Below, in pieces: positions 1 to 8,975 of a stretch of DNA of 64,000 nt. The notes below the pieces were generated by a model. The model was not told the DNA's origin, did not search any database, and was given only the letters and a program-made list of their open reading frames with translations. Within the stretch, counting starts at the first letter, position 1. The number at the start of each line of letters is the position of its first letter. Location of the stretch: positions 124,001-188,000 of the forward strand of contig JAXMHB010000008.1 of the NCBI GenBank assembly GCA_046346965.1. The letters are read 5' to 3'. The position numbers and the translations under genes were made by a program. Source of the DNA: JAXMHB01 sp046346965 (GTDB lineage Bacteria; Pseudomonadota; Gammaproteobacteria; Xanthomonadales; SZUA-5).

Positions 1-2324
1 CGGGCGGTGACCACGTCCGCATGCGCGGCCGGCAGGCGCGCGGCATAGCCCTGCTCAGCCTGCCGCACCAGCGGCAGCGCCTCGCGCGGGCGCAGCTTGG
101 CGAGCAAGGTGGCCAGATTGAAGCGCAGGGTGGCCAGCGCCGGGCTCTCGGCGCCCCACTGCGCTGCGGCGATTGCCAGCGCCTCGCGGTAGCGGCGTTC
201 GGACCCGGCGTAATCGCCCACGCGCATCGTCGCCAGCGCCAGATTGTTCATCAGCACGGCGTACGGGCCCGAGTTGCGCCCGATCTTGCGCTCCGCCAGC
301 GCCACCGATTGCTGGTAGTAGCCCAGCGCCTCAGTGAGCTTGCCCTGCTGGGTCAGGATGGTGGCCAGTTCCGACATGCGCCAGGGGATATCGACGTCCT
401 CCTCGCCAGACAGCGCCTGACGCTGCGCCAATGCGCCGCGCAGCAGCACTTCTGCCTCGTCCAGCCGTCGCAACCGGCCGAGCAAGGCGCCCAGACGCTC
501 CTGCGTGCCCAAGGTGGCCCCGTCATTGCCGGTCTGCGCAGCCCGCAGCGCCAGCGCGCGTCGCAACGGCGCCTCGGCACGCTCCGGCTGATTGGCCGTG
601 GTCGACAGGAACAGCGACAGCGCCTCCAGGGCCTCGGGCAAACGTCCAGCGGCGGCGCCCGGCGCTTCGGCCATCCTGACCGCCTCGGTGAGCGCTGACT
701 CGGCCTCGTCCAGACGGTCATCCTGCGACCACGCGGCCCCCAGCATCAGCAGCGCGCCGAGCAGGTCGTCGCTGCCCGGCGCCGCCTGTCGCAGCAGGTC
801 CACGGCCTCGCGCGCTGCACTGACGGCCTCGCCAGAGCGCAGATTCTGCCGATACCACAGACTCAAATCTTGCAGCCGCTGCGCCAGCACCAGCGGCCGA
901 TCCAGCTTGCGCGCCAGCGCGACCGCCTTTTCAAATCCGACCCGCGCCTGCTCGGGTTGCCCGAGCTCGCGCTGCACGCGCGCCAGCGTCGCATACAGCT
1001 CGGACTGCACCGCCGGCTGGCCCTCGAGATCCCGATCAATGCGTTGCAGCGCCTGCTCGACCAGCGTGCTGACCGGCACCTCGGCGCCGCCGGCATCCGG
1101 ATTGGCGCCATCCAGCATGGCCACCAGAAAGTCACTGACCTGACGCGCGCTGCGTTCGGCCTGGGTGGCGCGATCACGCTCCTGCTGCGCCTCCAGCTGT
1201 GCGGCGCGGGCGCGATCACGGTCGGCGCGCAGTTGCAGCGTGAACGCGCTCACGGTCAGCAGGAACAAGCTCGCCGCCAGCGCCAGCGGCCAGCGCCGCT
1301 GCAACCATTTGCGCGTGCGGTACCAGGTCGTGGGCGGCAGCGCCGTCAGCGGTTCGCGGCGCAGATAGCGCTGCAAGTCCTCGCGCAATGCCGCGACGCT
1401 CTCGTAGCGATCGGTCGGCGCCTGCGCGCAGGCGCGGCGTACCACCGCCTGCAGCTCGGGCGCGCGCGCCAGCTGCGGACCCGCCAGCACATCCAGCAGG
1501 CGCCCGAGGCTGTACACATCCGCGGCGGTACTGATCTCGCCGCCCGCCTCCTGCTCCGGGCTCGCAAAGCCGGGCGTGAACGCGCGCACGCGCTGCGAGG
1601 ACGTGCCGGGACGACCATCGGGCTCGTCGCCTCCGATCAAGCGCGCGATACCGAAATCGAGCAACTGCGGACGCCCGTCGCGACCGACCAGAATATTGCT
1701 GGGTTTGAGATCGCAGTGGACGATCAGCCGCGCATGCGCAAAGCTGACGGCATCGCAGACCTGCAGCAGCAGCGCCAAGATCGCCGGCAGCGCCAGACCC
1801 TCGTCCTGGCAATAGCGATCGATCGGTCGCGCGTCCAGGTACTCCATCACCAGATAGGGCTGGCCATCGCGCGTGCTGCCGCCGTCCAGCAGGCGGGCGA
1901 TGTTGGGATGCGCCAGACTGGCGAGGATCTGTCGTTCGCGCGCGAGGTAGCGCAGCGCGGCGGGACTGGCGAGGCCGCGCAGCAGCTTGACCGCGGCGCG
2001 CTGCTCGAAATGGCCGTCACTGCGATGCGCGGCATAGACGGTGCCCATGCCGCCGGCGCCGATCTGCCCGGTCAGCGTCCAGGCGCCCAGCACCGTGCCG
2101 GGCGGCAGCTCGTCCTGGCCACTCAGCAGGCTGAGGCCAGCCGCCACCGCCTGCAGATCGCTGGCGGTGACCCGCAGCTCGCGCGCCAGCAGCGCGCGCA
2201 CCTGCTGCTTGACCGGCTCGGGCTCGCTGGCGGCGAGCAATTGCGCCTCGCGCTCCGCCGGCGGCAGATCGCAGACGGCATCGAACAGGCGCCGCACTGC
2301 GGCAAACTGCGCCGTCTCATCCAC
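1..2324 (-). CDS. Serine/threonine protein kinase with TPR repeats (3' end cut by window edge)
   Basis: Membrane-anchored Hanks-type kinase. I translated it by hand from the GTG at 2324. The kinase domain covers about residues 78-340: glycine loop IGAGGMGTVY, ATP-binding Lys113 in AAVKLL, catalytic HCDLKPSN (203-210) with Cys in place of the usual Arg, and metal-binding DFG at 223-225. A hydrophobic segment near 355-378 is followed by at least six TPR-like helical repeats that run off the left edge, about 774 codons in. The GTG lies 8 bases inside the preceding sigma-factor gene and has GAGGAG 7 nt upstream, so the two are translationally coupled. The non-RD HCD motif suggests activation without activation-loop phosphorylation (inference). 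The TPR part is the probable partner-binding sensor. Confidence 0.9.
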   Translation of the reverse strand, partial: MDETAQFAAVRRLFDAVCDLPPAEREAQLLAASEPEPVKQQVRALLARELRVTASDLQAVAAGLSLLSGQDELPPGTVLGAWTLTGQIGAGGMGTVYAAHRSDGHFEQRAAVKLLRGLASPAALRYLARERQILASLAHPNIARLLDGGSTRDGQPYLVMEYLDARPIDRYCQDEGLALPAILALLLQVCDAVSFAHARLIVHCDLKPSNILVGRDGRPQLLDFGIARLIGGDEPDGRPGTSSQRVRAFTPGFASPEQEAGGEISTAADVYSLGRLLDVLAGPQLARAPELQAVVRRACAQAPTDRYESVAALREDLQRYLRREPLTALPPTTWYRTRKWLQRRWPLALAASLFLLTVSAFTLQLRADRDRARAAQLEAQQERDRATQAERSARQVSDFLVAMLDGANPDAGGAEVPVSTLVEQALQRIDRDLEGQPAVQSELYATLARVQRELGQPEQARVGFEKAVALARKLDRPLVLAQRLQDLSLWYRQNLRSGEAVSAAREAVDLLRQAAPGSDDLLGALLMLGAAWSQDDRLDEAESALTEAVRMAEAPGAAAGRLPEALEALSLFLSTTANQPERAEAPLRRALALRAAQTGNDGATLGTQERLGALLGRLRRLDEAEVLLRGALAQRQALSGEEDVDIPWRMSELATILTQQGKLTEALGYYQQSVALAERKIGRNSGPYAVLMNNLALATMRVGDYAGSERRYREALAIAAAQWGAESPALATLRFNLATLLAKLRPREALPLVRQAEQGYAARLPAAHADVVTA

Positions 2325-2874
2325 GCGCCAACTCCTCGCGCAACCACAGCCGCGCAAAGCGCAGATCGCGATCGACCGAGGACATCGAGATGCCCAGCAC
2401 TGCGGTGATCTGCTCGCGATCGAGTCCACCAAAACAATTGAGGTGCAGCACCTCGGCGCAGCGCGGGTCCAGTTGCGCCAGCCGGGCCAGCGCCTGATCC
2501 AGCGCCAGCAGATCGGCGACCATCGACTCCTCGCCGGCCAGATCCTCGACCAGACTCACGCGCAGCTCCGGGTGCGCACGCTTCTGCGCTTGGCGGGCGC
2601 GCGCGTGATCGACCAGCACGGAGCGGATGTACAAAGACATGCTGGCGAAAAAGTGCGCGCGGTCCTTCCAACCCAGGTTCTGGCCCGCCACGCGCAGCCA
2701 GGCCTCATGCAGCAGCACGGTGGGCGTCAGCGTGAGATCGGCCCCGGCATGCCGCAGACGCTGCGCCGCAATCTGCTTGAGCTCGGCGTAGGCGCTGTCG
2801 AACAGCTGCCGGCAGGCGCGGCCGTCGCCCTGGTGCCAGGCTTCGATCAGCGCCGTCAGTGGGGCGGCGCTCAT
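2317..2874 (-). CDS. ECF-type RNA polymerase sigma factor
   Basis: A 185-aa sigma factor of the group usually found beside Ser/Thr kinases (TIGR02999-like). Region 2 is around residues 10-90, with helices ending VLVDHARARQAQKR. Region 4 is around 125-183 and holds the helix-turn-helix reading REQITAVLGISMSSVDRDLRFARLW, shown here only as a location marker for the last 45 residues. An open frame extends upstream to 3243, but that part is antisense to hydA and unlike sigma factors; the start at 2874 gives the family length. It overlaps the kinase by 8 bp. No anti-sigma gene is visible, so control by the kinase through phosphorylation is the likely logic, as known for kinase-linked ECF groups. 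Confidence 0.88.
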   Translation of the reverse strand: MSAAPLTALIEAWHQGDGRACRQLFDSAYAELKQIAAQRLRHAGADLTLTPTVLLHEAWLRVAGQNLGWKDRAHFFASMSLYIRSVLVDHARARQAQKRAHPELRVSLVEDLAGEESMVADLLALDQALARLAQLDPRCAEVLHLNCFGGLDREQITAVLGISMSSVDRDLRFARLWLREELARG

Positions 2875-3037
2875 GCGCAGCGCCCCCACGCCATGGCGCC
2901 GGTGGCTTCGGGATCGGATGCCAGATTCATGCGAGTCATGATGGGCCAGCAGGGCGTGAAATGGGAGTCGCCTGCTTTGACGCCGGCGACGCGTGGCCGT
3001 AGGGTAGCGCGATTGTCCAGACAGCTCGGGAGCGCCC

Positions 3038-4450
3038 ATGGCTACACTGATTCGCGGCGGCACACTGGTCGACGCCGACACCGCCTGGCGCGCGGATGTG
3101 TTGCTGGCGGACGGCAAGATCGCCGCCATCGGCGAGGGGCTGGACGCACCGGCCGGCACCGAGGTGGTCGACGCCGGTGACCGCCTGGTGATGCCGGGCG
3201 GCATCGATCCGCACACCCACATGCAGCTGCCTTTCATGGGCACGGTGGCCAGCGACGATTTCTACACCGGCACCGCGGCGGCGCTGGCGGGCGGCACCAC
3301 CAGCATCATCGACTTCGTGATTCCCGATCCCAAACAGCCGCTGCTGGATGCCTTCCAGACCTGGCGCGGCTGGGCCGAGAAAGCCGCCTCGGACTACGCC
3401 TTCCACGTCGCCATCACCTGGTGGGACGACAGCGTGCACCGCGACATGGGCATCCTGGCGCAGCAGCACGGCGTGCAGAGCTTCAAGCACTTCATGGCCT
3501 ACAAGAACGCCATCATGTGCGACGACGAGGCGCTGGTCTCGAGCTTCACCCGCTGCATCGAACTCGGCGCGCTGCCCACCGTGCATGCCGAGAACGGCGA
3601 GCTGGTCTTTCGCCTGCAAAAGCAACTGCTGGCGCGCGGCATCACCGGGCCGAAAGGTCACCCGCTGTCGCGCCCGCCGGCGGTGGAAGGCGAAGCCGCC
3701 AATCGCGCCATCCGCATTGCCGAGGTGCTCGGCACGCCGATCTACATCGTGCACGTCTCGGCCCAGGACGCGTTGGCGGCGATCAGCCGTGCGCGCGGCG
3801 AAGGTCAGCGCGTGTTTGGCGAGGTGCTCGCCGGGCATCTGCTGATCGACGATTCGGTTTATGACGACCCGGACTTCACCCGCGCCGCGGCCCACGTGAT
3901 GAGCCCGCCCTTCCGTCCGCGGCAGCATCAGGACGCGCTGTGGGCCGGGCTGCAGGCCGGCCATTTGCACACCACCGCGACCGACCACTGCGCCTTTTGC
4001 GCGCCGCAAAAAGCGGCCGGCCGCGACAACTTCACGCTGATTCCGAACGGCTGTGCCGGCGTCGAGGATCGCATGTCGCTGCTGTGGCATTACGGTGTCG
4101 GCAGCGGCCGTCTGACGCCCAGCGAGTTCGTGCGCATCACCTCCACCAACGCGGCGCAGATCTTCAATCTGTATCCGCGCAAGGGCGCTCTGCGGCCAGG
4201 CGCCGATGCCGATCTGGTGGTTTGGGACCCGAACGGCACGCGCACGATCTCGGCCGCGACGCATCACCAGAACGTCGATTTCAACATCTTCGAGGGTCGC
4301 ACCGTCACCGGCATCGCCACCCACACTTTCACGCGTGGCCGATTGGCCTTTGTGGAAGGCGATCTACGCGCCAGTCGCGGTGCGGGGCGCTATCTGTCGC
4401 GCCCCACGCATCCGGCCTACGCCGAGGCGAATGCCCGCCGTCATGCCTAA
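3038..4450 (+). CDS. hydA: Dihydropyrimidinase / D-hydantoinase
   Basis: A 470-aa cyclic amidase of the amidohydrolase superfamily, hydrolysing dihydrouracil or dihydrothymine to N-carbamoyl-beta-amino acids in the second step of reductive pyrimidine breakdown. The two-metal site is intact: His59 and His61 in DPHTH, the carboxylated Lys150 in SFKHFMAYK, and later His residues in VHAENG and YIVHVSAQD. TATDHCAFCAPQK carries the metal Asp. Length matches the family. It is transcribed away from the sigma/kinase pair and overlaps the next gene by 8 bp. PreA, catalysing part of the first step, is 9 kb away on the other strand, which supports a catabolic role over an allantoinase or dihydroorotase role. 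Confidence 0.95.
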   Translation: MATLIRGGTLVDADTAWRADVLLADGKIAAIGEGLDAPAGTEVVDAGDRLVMPGGIDPHTHMQLPFMGTVASDDFYTGTAAALAGGTTSIIDFVIPDPKQPLLDAFQTWRGWAEKAASDYAFHVAITWWDDSVHRDMGILAQQHGVQSFKHFMAYKNAIMCDDEALVSSFTRCIELGALPTVHAENGELVFRLQKQLLARGITGPKGHPLSRPPAVEGEAANRAIRIAEVLGTPIYIVHVSAQDALAAISRARGEGQRVFGEVLAGHLLIDDSVYDDPDFTRAAAHVMSPPFRPRQHQDALWAGLQAGHLHTTATDHCAFCAPQKAAGRDNFTLIPNGCAGVEDRMSLLWHYGVGSGRLTPSEFVRITSTNAAQIFNLYPRKGALRPGADADLVVWDPNGTRTISAATHHQNVDFNIFEGRTVTGIATHTFTRGRLAFVEGDLRASRGAGRYLSRPTHPAYAEANARRHA

Positions 4451-5159
4451 GTCTCTGACGGCGCTGATCTGCGCCCTGCTGCTGAGCCCCTTGGGCCACG
4501 CCCAGGACCCGATTTACAAATGCACTCAGCCGGACGGGGCAATCAGCTACAGCGACGAGCCCTGCGCCGGCGACGAGCACAGCGAGACCGTGGCGCTGAC
4601 CGAGGACGCTGCCGCGACCACCCCGGTGCAGGCACTGTGCGCGGACGACACCCAAGCCTGGCTCGCCGGCGCCCCGGCGGCGGCCGCGCGCAAAGGCCTG
4701 CCGGCCAGCCAGCGCGCTGCCCTGCGCCACCCGCAGGCGCAGCCCAGCAGCAAGGGCAAGACCGCCGCCGCCACCCGCTGGCGTCAGGCCGCCGACGGCG
4801 CCGTGCATATCTGCTACAGCCCGGCCGGCAAGACCGAGGCGATCGAGATCGTCGCCACCGGCGACGGTCGTTTGATCGAGTTCCGCGGCGGGCTGCAAAC
4901 GCTGCTGAACGACCCGCGCACGCCCATTGCGCTGCGCGAGCGCTGCCGCGACCTGATCCAGCAGTGCGCCCGCACCGACGACAACTACGATCGCTGCGTG
5001 GTTGAAACTACCACCTGCACCGGCGAACAACCCTGGCTCAACGGCGCCGCCTGCTGCCCGCTCAGCTGCAAATCCGACTACCGCAGCCTGCGCGACAGCG
5101 AGGTGCCGGGGAAGCTGGCACTGGAACGGGCGCTGGGGGAGTTGAGTTGCGTACGCTGA
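4443..5159 (+). CDS. Exported DUF4124-domain protein
   Basis: A 238-aa exported protein. The start at 4443 (MPKSLTAL) gives a clean signal peptide with likely cleavage after GHA; an upstream in-frame ATG at 4431 would add four residues. Residues about 22-45 (IYKCTQPDGAISYSDEPC) fit the DUF4124 pattern, a small periplasmic domain common in proteobacteria. The rest is cysteine-rich toward the C-terminus (CARTDDNYDRC, TTTCTGEQ, GAACCPLSCK), suggesting disulfide bonds. The start overlaps the hydA stop by 8 bp, so it is probably co-transcribed, but nothing in the sequence links it to pyrimidine breakdown. Function unknown. Confidence 0.8.
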   Translation: MPKSLTALICALLLSPLGHAQDPIYKCTQPDGAISYSDEPCAGDEHSETVALTEDAAATTPVQALCADDTQAWLAGAPAAAARKGLPASQRAALRHPQAQPSSKGKTAAATRWRQAADGAVHICYSPAGKTEAIEIVATGDGRLIEFRGGLQTLLNDPRTPIALRERCRDLIQQCARTDDNYDRCVVETTTCTGEQPWLNGAACCPLSCKSDYRSLRDSEVPGKLALERALGELSCVR

Positions 5160-5161
5160 CG

Positions 5162-5191
5162 TGGAGGGCCAACGTTTTCGTTGGCCCTCCA
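5162..5191 (+). terminator. Perfect hairpin after the DUF4124 gene
   Basis: A 13-bp perfect inverted repeat (tggagggccaacg / cgttggccctcca) with a TTTT loop begins 2 nt after the stop codon. There is no clear T-run after it, so it may terminate weakly or stabilise the 3' end. Confidence 0.55.
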
Positions 5192-5518
5192 TCGCTTACG
5201 TTAACGACGCGGCGGGCTCCGCCAGTGACGGCGAACGTGCTCCGCGCAGCCGAACCGGCGACGCCAGTAGTCCGTCACTGGAACGGTACGATCACCATGT
5301 TGATGAGTCATGGCTATGATCCTCAGTTGGGCGATCCCTCTTGAGGTAGCGTCGCGTGAGAGTTAGCACTATGCTAACCAAGGGTCGTGCGACTACCCCC
5401 GGCGAGGTTAGGCCGGGCGCTGCCTGGGGGCCATCAGAGTTGATCTTGCCGGACCCTCTGATGGCTCCGTTCTTTTACGCGTCTAGGGCATCGATCTAGA
5501 CGCTCGGCATAATGACCG
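5192..5518. other. Non-coding low-GC stretch
   Basis: I see no convincing gene. It contains a short palindrome (5362-5378, GTTAGCA-cta-TGCTAAC) and a second hairpin described separately. The sequence becomes visibly AT-richer than its left neighbour and marks the left side of the DUF5343 islet. Confidence 0.5.
5430..5465. terminator. Hairpin between convergent transcripts
   Basis: Arms gccatcagag (5430-5439) and ctctgatggc (5456-5465) are perfectly complementary around a 16-nt loop. On the plus strand the stem is followed by a broken T-rich tract (tccgttctttt). It lies between the end of the DUF4124 gene and the end of the minus-strand DUF5343 gene, a usual place for a shared terminator. Confidence 0.4.
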
Positions 5519-6187
5519 TCATTCTTTCCTCCTTGTCTTGAGTCGTTGGATGTAAAGTCCAATCATTCCGGACAACATCTCCCAATCAGCATCAGAGAGC
5601 TCGCGCGGAAACTCGATGCGCGCCGGACTGTTACCCGGGATTGGAATCTCGAAGCGCTCAGTCTCAGCTGTGGGCACTCGGGAGGCACTGTCCGAGGCGA
5701 CTAAAGGGCGGGACTCCGTTGACGTACTTCGACCGCCCGATCGTGAAGCCGATCGCGCGCTCGGGGAGACCGCGATGCCTGCCTCCTTGCACATCGAGCA
5801 AAAGAAGCTGATCGCGCGCAAGAGAGTGCTGCCCTTAAGCCCGCGATTACTGAACACTTCTTCAAACTCTTCTGCACCCGCCGTCCGTACGTCGAAGTCG
5901 TTGCGGTCGAAGGCGAACTTGTACGCATCTCGGATCGCCCTGCCTAGCGCGATTCTTCTTGCATCATCACTTAACGTCATCACAGCTTCAGAGAAGCGAT
6001 CCGTAGGTCTTCCAACTCCGTCGATCAGCCCCAGAAACCTCATTGCGGTGAGAGATTCGTTCAACGCCGAGCCGCTAACACTCTTGATCTGAGTCTTGTC
6101 GACGATCGTCGGCGCGACTATCCACTGACGCATCTCAGCGAGCACATTGCTGAACGCTGCAAAGGCCACGTAAGGCAACTTGTCCAT
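5519..6187 (-). CDS. DUF5343-like protein
   Basis: A 222-aa protein of unknown function. It matches what I know of DUF5343: an opening LPYVAF, a conserved block near residues 45-60 reading LRFLGLIDGVGRPT in this protein with M for L, then an aromatic segment (DAYKFAF) and a block GSTLLRAISFF near residue 118. The last 90 residues are Ser/Thr-rich and then charged. The start at 6187 has a strong GGAGG 5 nt upstream (6192-6196), preferred over longer in-frame starts at 6199 and 6316. Base composition is far less GC-rich than either flank (47% in 5941-6000 by hand count) and codon use differs, indicating recent acquisition. DUF5343 genes are often found in mobile or defence-rich regions; no partner gene is visible here. 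Confidence 0.72.
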   Translation of the reverse strand: MDKLPYVAFAAFSNVLAEMRQWIVAPTIVDKTQIKSVSGSALNESLTAMRFLGLIDGVGRPTDRFSEAVMTLSDDARRIALGRAIRDAYKFAFDRNDFDVRTAGAEEFEEVFSNRGLKGSTLLRAISFFCSMCKEAGIAVSPSARSASRSGGRSTSTESRPLVASDSASRVPTAETERFEIPIPGNSPARIEFPRELSDADWEMLSGMIGLYIQRLKTRRKE

Positions 6188-6567
6188 GCGCACCTCCATT
6201 CTGGGGACGAGTTTGCACGCGCCGCCATCGCACGTCAATACGTCCAGGGCGAAGTCCATCATAACGTAATGCGTAAATGCAGTTAGTTTGCGCACGAATG
6301 CACAAGTAGCTTGCATACGTGCCTTTTACGTCGCGCACGCGCTATGCGATTTCAGTGCTTCGGTGCAGCTCTCATGACCAACATGAAGTTGCAGCTATGC
6401 GCTGACGCAGCACGTCGCCTCGTGTCGTCACATGTCGTCGATTGGGGCCGACAAGCTGGAAGGCTGAGTTCGCGTAGGGAACTAAGGAGCGAGCCGTCAT
6501 TTGCACGGCCATAAAGCACATCGATTTCTGGCGTCGATGAAGATCGCGCAGTTAGCCGCCCAACCAC
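6188..6567. other. Intergenic, low GC, no supported gene
   Basis: This 380-bp gap upstream of the DUF5343 gene and downstream of ftsK is low in GC at its left end (48% in 6241-6300 by hand count). Open frames of 67-71 codons exist on both strands but have no good ribosome site or recognisable content. It presumably holds the DUF5343 promoter and the remnant of whatever element carried it. Confidence 0.45.
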
Positions 6568-8871
6568 TCAATCCTTCGGCGGCGGCGGCGCCAGCACGGT
6601 GCGGTTGCCGTTGTGCTCGGGCGGGCTGACGATGCCGGCGGCTTCCATTTCCTCGATCAGTCGCGCGGCGCGGTTGTAGCCGATCTTCAGGCGCCGCTGG
6701 ACGCCGGAGATCGAGGCGCGGCGGGTTTCGGTGACGATGCGCACCGCCATGTCGTACATGGCGTCGGCCTCGCCATTGGCCTCTTCCGGCAGACCGGTTT
6801 CGCCGACGATGCGGCCGTCGCCGAGTTCCTGGGTGTCTTCGAGGATGCCCTCCAGGTACTCCGCCTTGCCGTGGTGCTCGCGCAAGTACTTGACGACGCG
6901 ATGGACCTCATCGTCGGACACGAAAGCGCCATGCACGCGCTCGGTGGCGGCGGTGCCGGGCGGCAGGTACAGCATGTCGCCGTGTCCCAACAGCGTCTCG
7001 GCGCCGGATTGGTCGAGGATGGTGCGTGAATCGATCTTGCTCGACACCTGGAAGGCCACGCGGGTCGGGATGTTGGCCTTGATCAGGCCGGTGATCACGT
7101 CCACCGACGGCCGCTGCGTGGCCAGGATCAGGTGGATGCCGGCGGCGCGCGCCTTCTGCGCCAGGCGTGCAATCAACTCTTCGACGTTCTTTTTCGCCAC
7201 CATCATCATGTCGGCGAACTCGTCGATGATGACGACGATGTGCGGCATGGTGTCGAGCGGCTTCGGGTGCTCGCCCGGCGCCGCCTTGGCGACGTTGAAC
7301 AAGGGATCCGGGATCGGCTGGCCTTGTTCCTGGGCCTCGCGCACCTTGCGGTTGTAACCGGCCAGATTGCGCACGCCGACGGCGGCCATCAGTTTGTAGC
7401 GGCGCTCCATCTCGGCCACGCACCAGCGCAGCGCGTTGGAGGCCTCTTTCATGTCGGTCACCACCGGCGCCAGCAGATGCGGAATGCCCTCGTACACCGA
7501 GAGCTCCAGCATCTTCGGGTCGATCATGATCATCCGCACATCTTTGGCGGTGGCTTTGTAGAGCAGCGACAGGATCATCGCGTTGAGCGCCACCGACTTG
7601 CCGGAGCCGGTGGTACCGGCGACCAGCAAATGCGGCATCTTGGCCACATCGACCACGCTGGGGCGGCCGCCGATATCCTTGCCGAGCGCCAAGGTCAGCA
7701 CCGAGCTGGCTTTGTCGTATTCCTTGGAGCGCAGGATTTCCGACAGGAACACCATTTCGCGATGCTGGTTCGGAATCTCCAGTCCGACCACCGATTTGCC
7801 CGGAATCACATCGACCACGCGCACGCTGACTACCGACAGGCCGCGCGCGATGTCCTTGTCCAGCGAAGAAATCTGGCTGCCGCGGATGCCGGGCGCCGGT
7901 TCCAGCTCGAAACGCGTGATCACCGGGCCGGGATAGACGCCGACCACGCGCGCCTCGATGCGGAAATCCTTGAGCTTGAGTTCGACCTGCCGCGACAGCG
8001 CCTCCAGCGCTTCGGGCGAGTAACCCTTGCCGGTGACCTTGGGCTCGTCCAGCAGCGCCAGCGGCGGCAACTCACCCGAGGGGATGTTCTGGAACAGCGG
8101 CATTTGCAGCTCGCGCTCGGCGCGCTCGCTTTTTTCCACGATCGGCGCCGGCGTTTCGATCTTTGCCGGTTCGCGCTTCTTGCGCTTGACCACCTCTTCC
8201 TTGCGCACCACCTCGCGCTCGGCGCGCGCCTTCTGGCCGACCCGCCAGTCCAGAAACTGCTGGCGCCAGACGCCCATGCGCGCAACCAGGCGCAGCGTGG
8301 CGGCGCCGACGCGATCCATCATCTGGAACCAGGACACACCGGTGGCAAAGGTCGATCCGATCAGGAACATCACCAGCGCGAACACCGTGGTGCTGCCTCG
8401 CCCCAGATTGGGCACCATCAGCCCGCCGAGAAACTTGCCCAGCACGCCGCCGGCACCGCCCGGCAATCCGTCCGGCCGCATCTGCGCATAACCCAGAATG
8501 CAGCCCCCGATCAGCGCCAGCAGCAGCCCCGCCGCGCGCGTCAGCGGCACCAGCGGATGCGCCCCGGCGCCAATCTCGGCAGGATCGCGCAGGAAGCGCC
8601 AGGCGTACCAGAGCAGCGCCAGCGGCAGCAGGAAGGCCATGCGGCCGATCAGGTACAGCAGGACGTCGGCGATCCAGGCGCCGGCACGCCCGCCCCAGTT
8701 GTGCACGGCCTCGACCGAGCCGGCGTGCGACCAGGCCGGATCGGCGGGATGAAAGCTGAACAAGGCGACCAGCACGTACGCCGCCAGCGGCAGCAGCAGT
8801 ACGAAGGCACTCTCCCGCAGAGCTCGCTGAAAGCGTTCGCGCCACCCGGCCATCGCCATGCTCACTGCCAT
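6568..8871 (-). CDS. ftsK: DNA translocase FtsK
   Basis: A 767-aa membrane-anchored hexameric DNA pump that clears chromosome dimers and terminus DNA from the closing septum and activates XerCD at dif. Four transmembrane segments (about 22-40, 69-90, 113-128, 160-180) are followed by a short basic linker. The motor has Walker A GTTGSGKS at 419-426 and Walker B IVVIIDEFAD. The C-terminal gamma winged helix (RRASISGVQRRLKIGYNRAARLIEEM in pieces, last 65 residues) recognises KOPS sequences. The linker is short compared with the E. coli protein, as in many bacteria. The start at 8871 has AGGA 6 nt upstream. It is transcribed alone; the next gene upstream on the strand ends 104 bp away. Confidence 0.97.
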   Translation of the reverse strand: MAVSMAMAGWRERFQRALRESAFVLLLPLAAYVLVALFSFHPADPAWSHAGSVEAVHNWGGRAGAWIADVLLYLIGRMAFLLPLALLWYAWRFLRDPAEIGAGAHPLVPLTRAAGLLLALIGGCILGYAQMRPDGLPGGAGGVLGKFLGGLMVPNLGRGSTTVFALVMFLIGSTFATGVSWFQMMDRVGAATLRLVARMGVWRQQFLDWRVGQKARAEREVVRKEEVVKRKKREPAKIETPAPIVEKSERAERELQMPLFQNIPSGELPPLALLDEPKVTGKGYSPEALEALSRQVELKLKDFRIEARVVGVYPGPVITRFELEPAPGIRGSQISSLDKDIARGLSVVSVRVVDVIPGKSVVGLEIPNQHREMVFLSEILRSKEYDKASSVLTLALGKDIGGRPSVVDVAKMPHLLVAGTTGSGKSVALNAMILSLLYKATAKDVRMIMIDPKMLELSVYEGIPHLLAPVVTDMKEASNALRWCVAEMERRYKLMAAVGVRNLAGYNRKVREAQEQGQPIPDPLFNVAKAAPGEHPKPLDTMPHIVVIIDEFADMMMVAKKNVEELIARLAQKARAAGIHLILATQRPSVDVITGLIKANIPTRVAFQVSSKIDSRTILDQSGAETLLGHGDMLYLPPGTAATERVHGAFVSDDEVHRVVKYLREHHGKAEYLEGILEDTQELGDGRIVGETGLPEEANGEADAMYDMAVRIVTETRRASISGVQRRLKIGYNRAARLIEEMEAAGIVSPPEHNGNRTVLAPPPPKD

Positions 8872-8975
8872 CTCGGATCCTGAACCCTTACGCTAGGAAT
8901 ATCACGCAAGGGATTCAGTCTATTCGAAAAGCTGAGCAGCGCACAGGGAAGCCGAAGGCCCGGTTTTTCGATCCG

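Noticed and set aside
870..2408. A 512-codon plus-strand frame across the kinase
   Set aside because: Antisense to the recognisable Ser/Thr kinase; the same GC-driven artefact is seen at 7132-8883, 10965-12791 and 36536-38710.
2875..3243. Long N-terminal extension of the ECF sigma factor
   Set aside because: The added 123 codons are antisense to hydA and do not resemble sigma factors.
5407..5413. GTTAGGC, matching the integron attC core GTTRRRY
   Set aside because: No matching RYYYAAC partner at a suitable distance and no integrase gene.
6311..6514. 67-codon open frame upstream of the DUF5343 gene
   Set aside because: No ribosome site, no recognisable motif, and composition not different from surrounding intergenic DNA.
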